Both the position numbers and the translations under genes were made by a program. Of a stretch of DNA of 64,000 nt, positions 62,971 through 64,000 are shown piece after piece (position 1 is the first letter of the stretch; each line of letters begins with the position of its first letter). Below the pieces are notes generated by a model. It saw only the letters and a list, made by a program, of their open reading frames with translations. It searched no databases and was not told the origin of the DNA. Source of the stretch: Sphingopyxis sp. UBA6723 (lineage in GTDB: Bacteria; Pseudomonadota; Alphaproteobacteria; Sphingomonadales; Sphingomonadaceae). The stretch covers positions 742,748 to 806,747 of the forward strand of contig NZ_DKIH01000013.1 in assembly GCF_002454115.1 (NCBI RefSeq), given 5' to 3'.

Positions 62971-63879
62971 ATGGACCTTTATCTTCCCGTCGCCAATTTG
63001 TCGGTCAATGCGCTGGTCATCGTCCTGCTGGGCGGTGGGGTCGGGTTTCTGTCGGGCATGTTCGGGGTCGGCGGCGGGTTTTTGACCACGCCGTTGCTCA
63101 TCTTCTATGGCATCCCGCCGACCGTCGCTGCGGCATCGGCGGCAACGCAGGTCACCGGCGCGAGCGTGTCGGGGGTGATGGCGCATCTGGAACGCGACGG
63201 TGTTGACCTGCGGATGGGGGCGGTGCTGGTCGCGGGCGGCTTGCTTGGATCGCTGATCGGTGCCGGATTGTTCGAACTGCTCACCGCATGGGGCCAGATC
63301 GATACGGTGATTTCGATCCTGTATGTGGCGTTGCTCGGCACCGTTGGTACATTCATGGGGCGCGAGGCGTGGGGCAGCTTTCGGGCCGCACAGGCCGGAT
63401 TGCCCGCCCCGGCGCGCAAACGGCGCCACCATCCGATGGTCGCCAATCTGCCGCTGCGCTGGCGTTTCTACCGTTCGGGCCTGTATATTTCGCCGCTGGC
63501 GCCGCTGCTGCTCGGGATGATCGGCGGGGTGCTGACGATGCTGCTCGGTGTCGGCGGCGGCTTCATCATGGTCCCGGCGATGCTGTATCTGCTCGGCATG
63601 GGGACGCAGGTCGTGGTCGGCACGTCGCTGTTCCAGATCCTGTTCGTGACGATCGCGACGACGATGGTTCACGCGCTGACAACGGGGGCGGTCGATATCG
63701 TGCTGGCGGCGCTGCTGCTGCTGGGCAGCGTCGTTGGGGCGCAGTTCGGGGCGCGCTTTGCGCAAAAGGCGCGACCCGAATATCTGCGGCTGGCGCTGGC
63801 GGTGATCGTGCTGTTGGTGGCGCTGCAAATGGCGGTCGGGCTGTTCATTCGGCCTGACGAAATTTACTCGGTGCAATGA
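62971..63879 (+). CDS. TauE/SafE family anion exporter
   Basis: 302 residues, about eight membrane segments. The TauE/SafE repeats are visible: LLGGGVGFLSGMFGVGGGFLTTPLLIFYGIPPTVAAASAATQVTGAS and MIGGVLTMLLGVGGGFIMVPAMLYLLGMGTQVVVGTSLFQILF. Members export sulfite, sulfoacetate or similar anions. It overlaps the following TIGR02186 gene by four bases, a conserved pairing. Confidence 0.92.
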   Translation: MDLYLPVANLSVNALVIVLLGGGVGFLSGMFGVGGGFLTTPLLIFYGIPPTVAAASAATQVTGASVSGVMAHLERDGVDLRMGAVLVAGGLLGSLIGAGLFELLTAWGQIDTVISILYVALLGTVGTFMGREAWGSFRAAQAGLPAPARKRRHHPMVANLPLRWRFYRSGLYISPLAPLLLGMIGGVLTMLLGVGGGFIMVPAMLYLLGMGTQVVVGTSLFQILFVTIATTMVHALTTGAVDIVLAALLLLGSVVGAQFGARFAQKARPEYLRLALAVIVLLVALQMAVGLFIRPDEIYSVQ

Positions 63880-64000
63880 CGCGCGGCGCTGCCTTGATCC
63901 TGTGGCTGGCGGCGCTGTTGCTGCCGTCTAGCCCAGCGCAGGCGGCCGATCCGCGGCTGGTCCCCGATGTGTCGAGCCGCGCGATCGACATCCAGTACAG
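63876..64000 (+). CDS. TIGR02186-type exported protein, 5' end, partial
   Basis: The first 41 codons, cut by the window end. A signal peptide (ALILWLAALLLPSSPAQAA) is followed by DPRLVPDVSSRAIDIQY, the start typical of the TIGR02186 membrane proteins that accompany TauE/SafE exporters. The four-base overlap with the exporter supports joint function. Most of the protein is not visible. Confidence 0.8.
   Translation, partial: MTRGAALILWLAALLLPSSPAQAADPRLVPDVSSRAIDIQY

Overview
This is about 64 kb of GC-rich chromosomal DNA. Gene content and order point to an alphaproteobacterium of the order Sphingomonadales, close to Sphingopyxis or Sphingomonas. The clues are addA-trxA-argJ, a PII gene upstream of glnA, a TrcR-type (DUF1013) cell-cycle regulator, sucC followed by etfBA, a DUF1192 protein and many intergenic palindromes. 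The genus is inference. I saw no rRNA, tRNA, CRISPR array, replication origin or prophage. Most of the window is housekeeping DNA with short accessory insertions.

Layout. 1-7.6 kb: the end of addA, trxA, a frameshifted SEC-C remnant, argJ, an aldehyde dehydrogenase, an M20 peptidase, a sugar-dehydrogenase-like lipoprotein and a small lipoprotein. 7.71-9.87 kb: a complete IS1595-family element with 25-bp inverted repeats and a perfect 8-bp target duplication. It carries a DUF3800 passenger gene and a 55-residue ORF besides the transposase. It sits inside one of two tandem operator-like palindromes in front of an XRE-regulator/membrane-protein operon. 10.8-16.6 kb: glnB-glnA, a PQQ/cytochrome c alcohol dehydrogenase and map. 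16.8-25.6 kb: clpA, a HerA/FtsK-like ATPase, small conserved proteins, a quinone oxidoreductase, TrcR and an MBL hydrolase.

25.7-33.3 kb: a DUF481 outer-membrane protein, a Tat-exported M20 peptidase, a HicAB toxin-antitoxin pair, class I fumarase, a membrane protein, a Zur-type regulator and a MerC-family protein. 33.3-41.5 kb: acyl-CoA ligase, a PabB-PabC fusion, an aspartate aminotransferase, a 35-residue ORF coupled to an exported MsrA, and a beta-lactamase-fold lipoprotein. 41.6-50.7 kb: sucC, etfBA, a DUF389 protein, a JmjC-like protein and a phosphotransferase/acyl-CoA dehydrogenase pair. 50.9-64 kb: a PhnA-like protein, an exported methyltransferase-like protein, a D-aminoacylase-family amidohydrolase, an FRG-domain protein of unusual composition, a divergent tryptophan-dioxygenase-like protein, a DUF885 lipoprotein with nhaA, an NfrB-like glycosyltransferase with an outer-membrane-type partner, and a TauE/TIGR02186 pair cut by the window end.

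Connections. glnB and glnA form the nitrogen-assimilation unit, with a possible sigma-54 promoter. Three near-identical palindromes (TTGACGT/TTTACGT type) lie before the PQQ dehydrogenase, etfBA and the phosphotransferase/acyl-CoA dehydrogenase genes. They suggest a shared LiuR-like (MerR-family) catabolic regulon feeding electrons through ETF. The intergenic palindromes fall into at least five sequence families, each repeated within the window.
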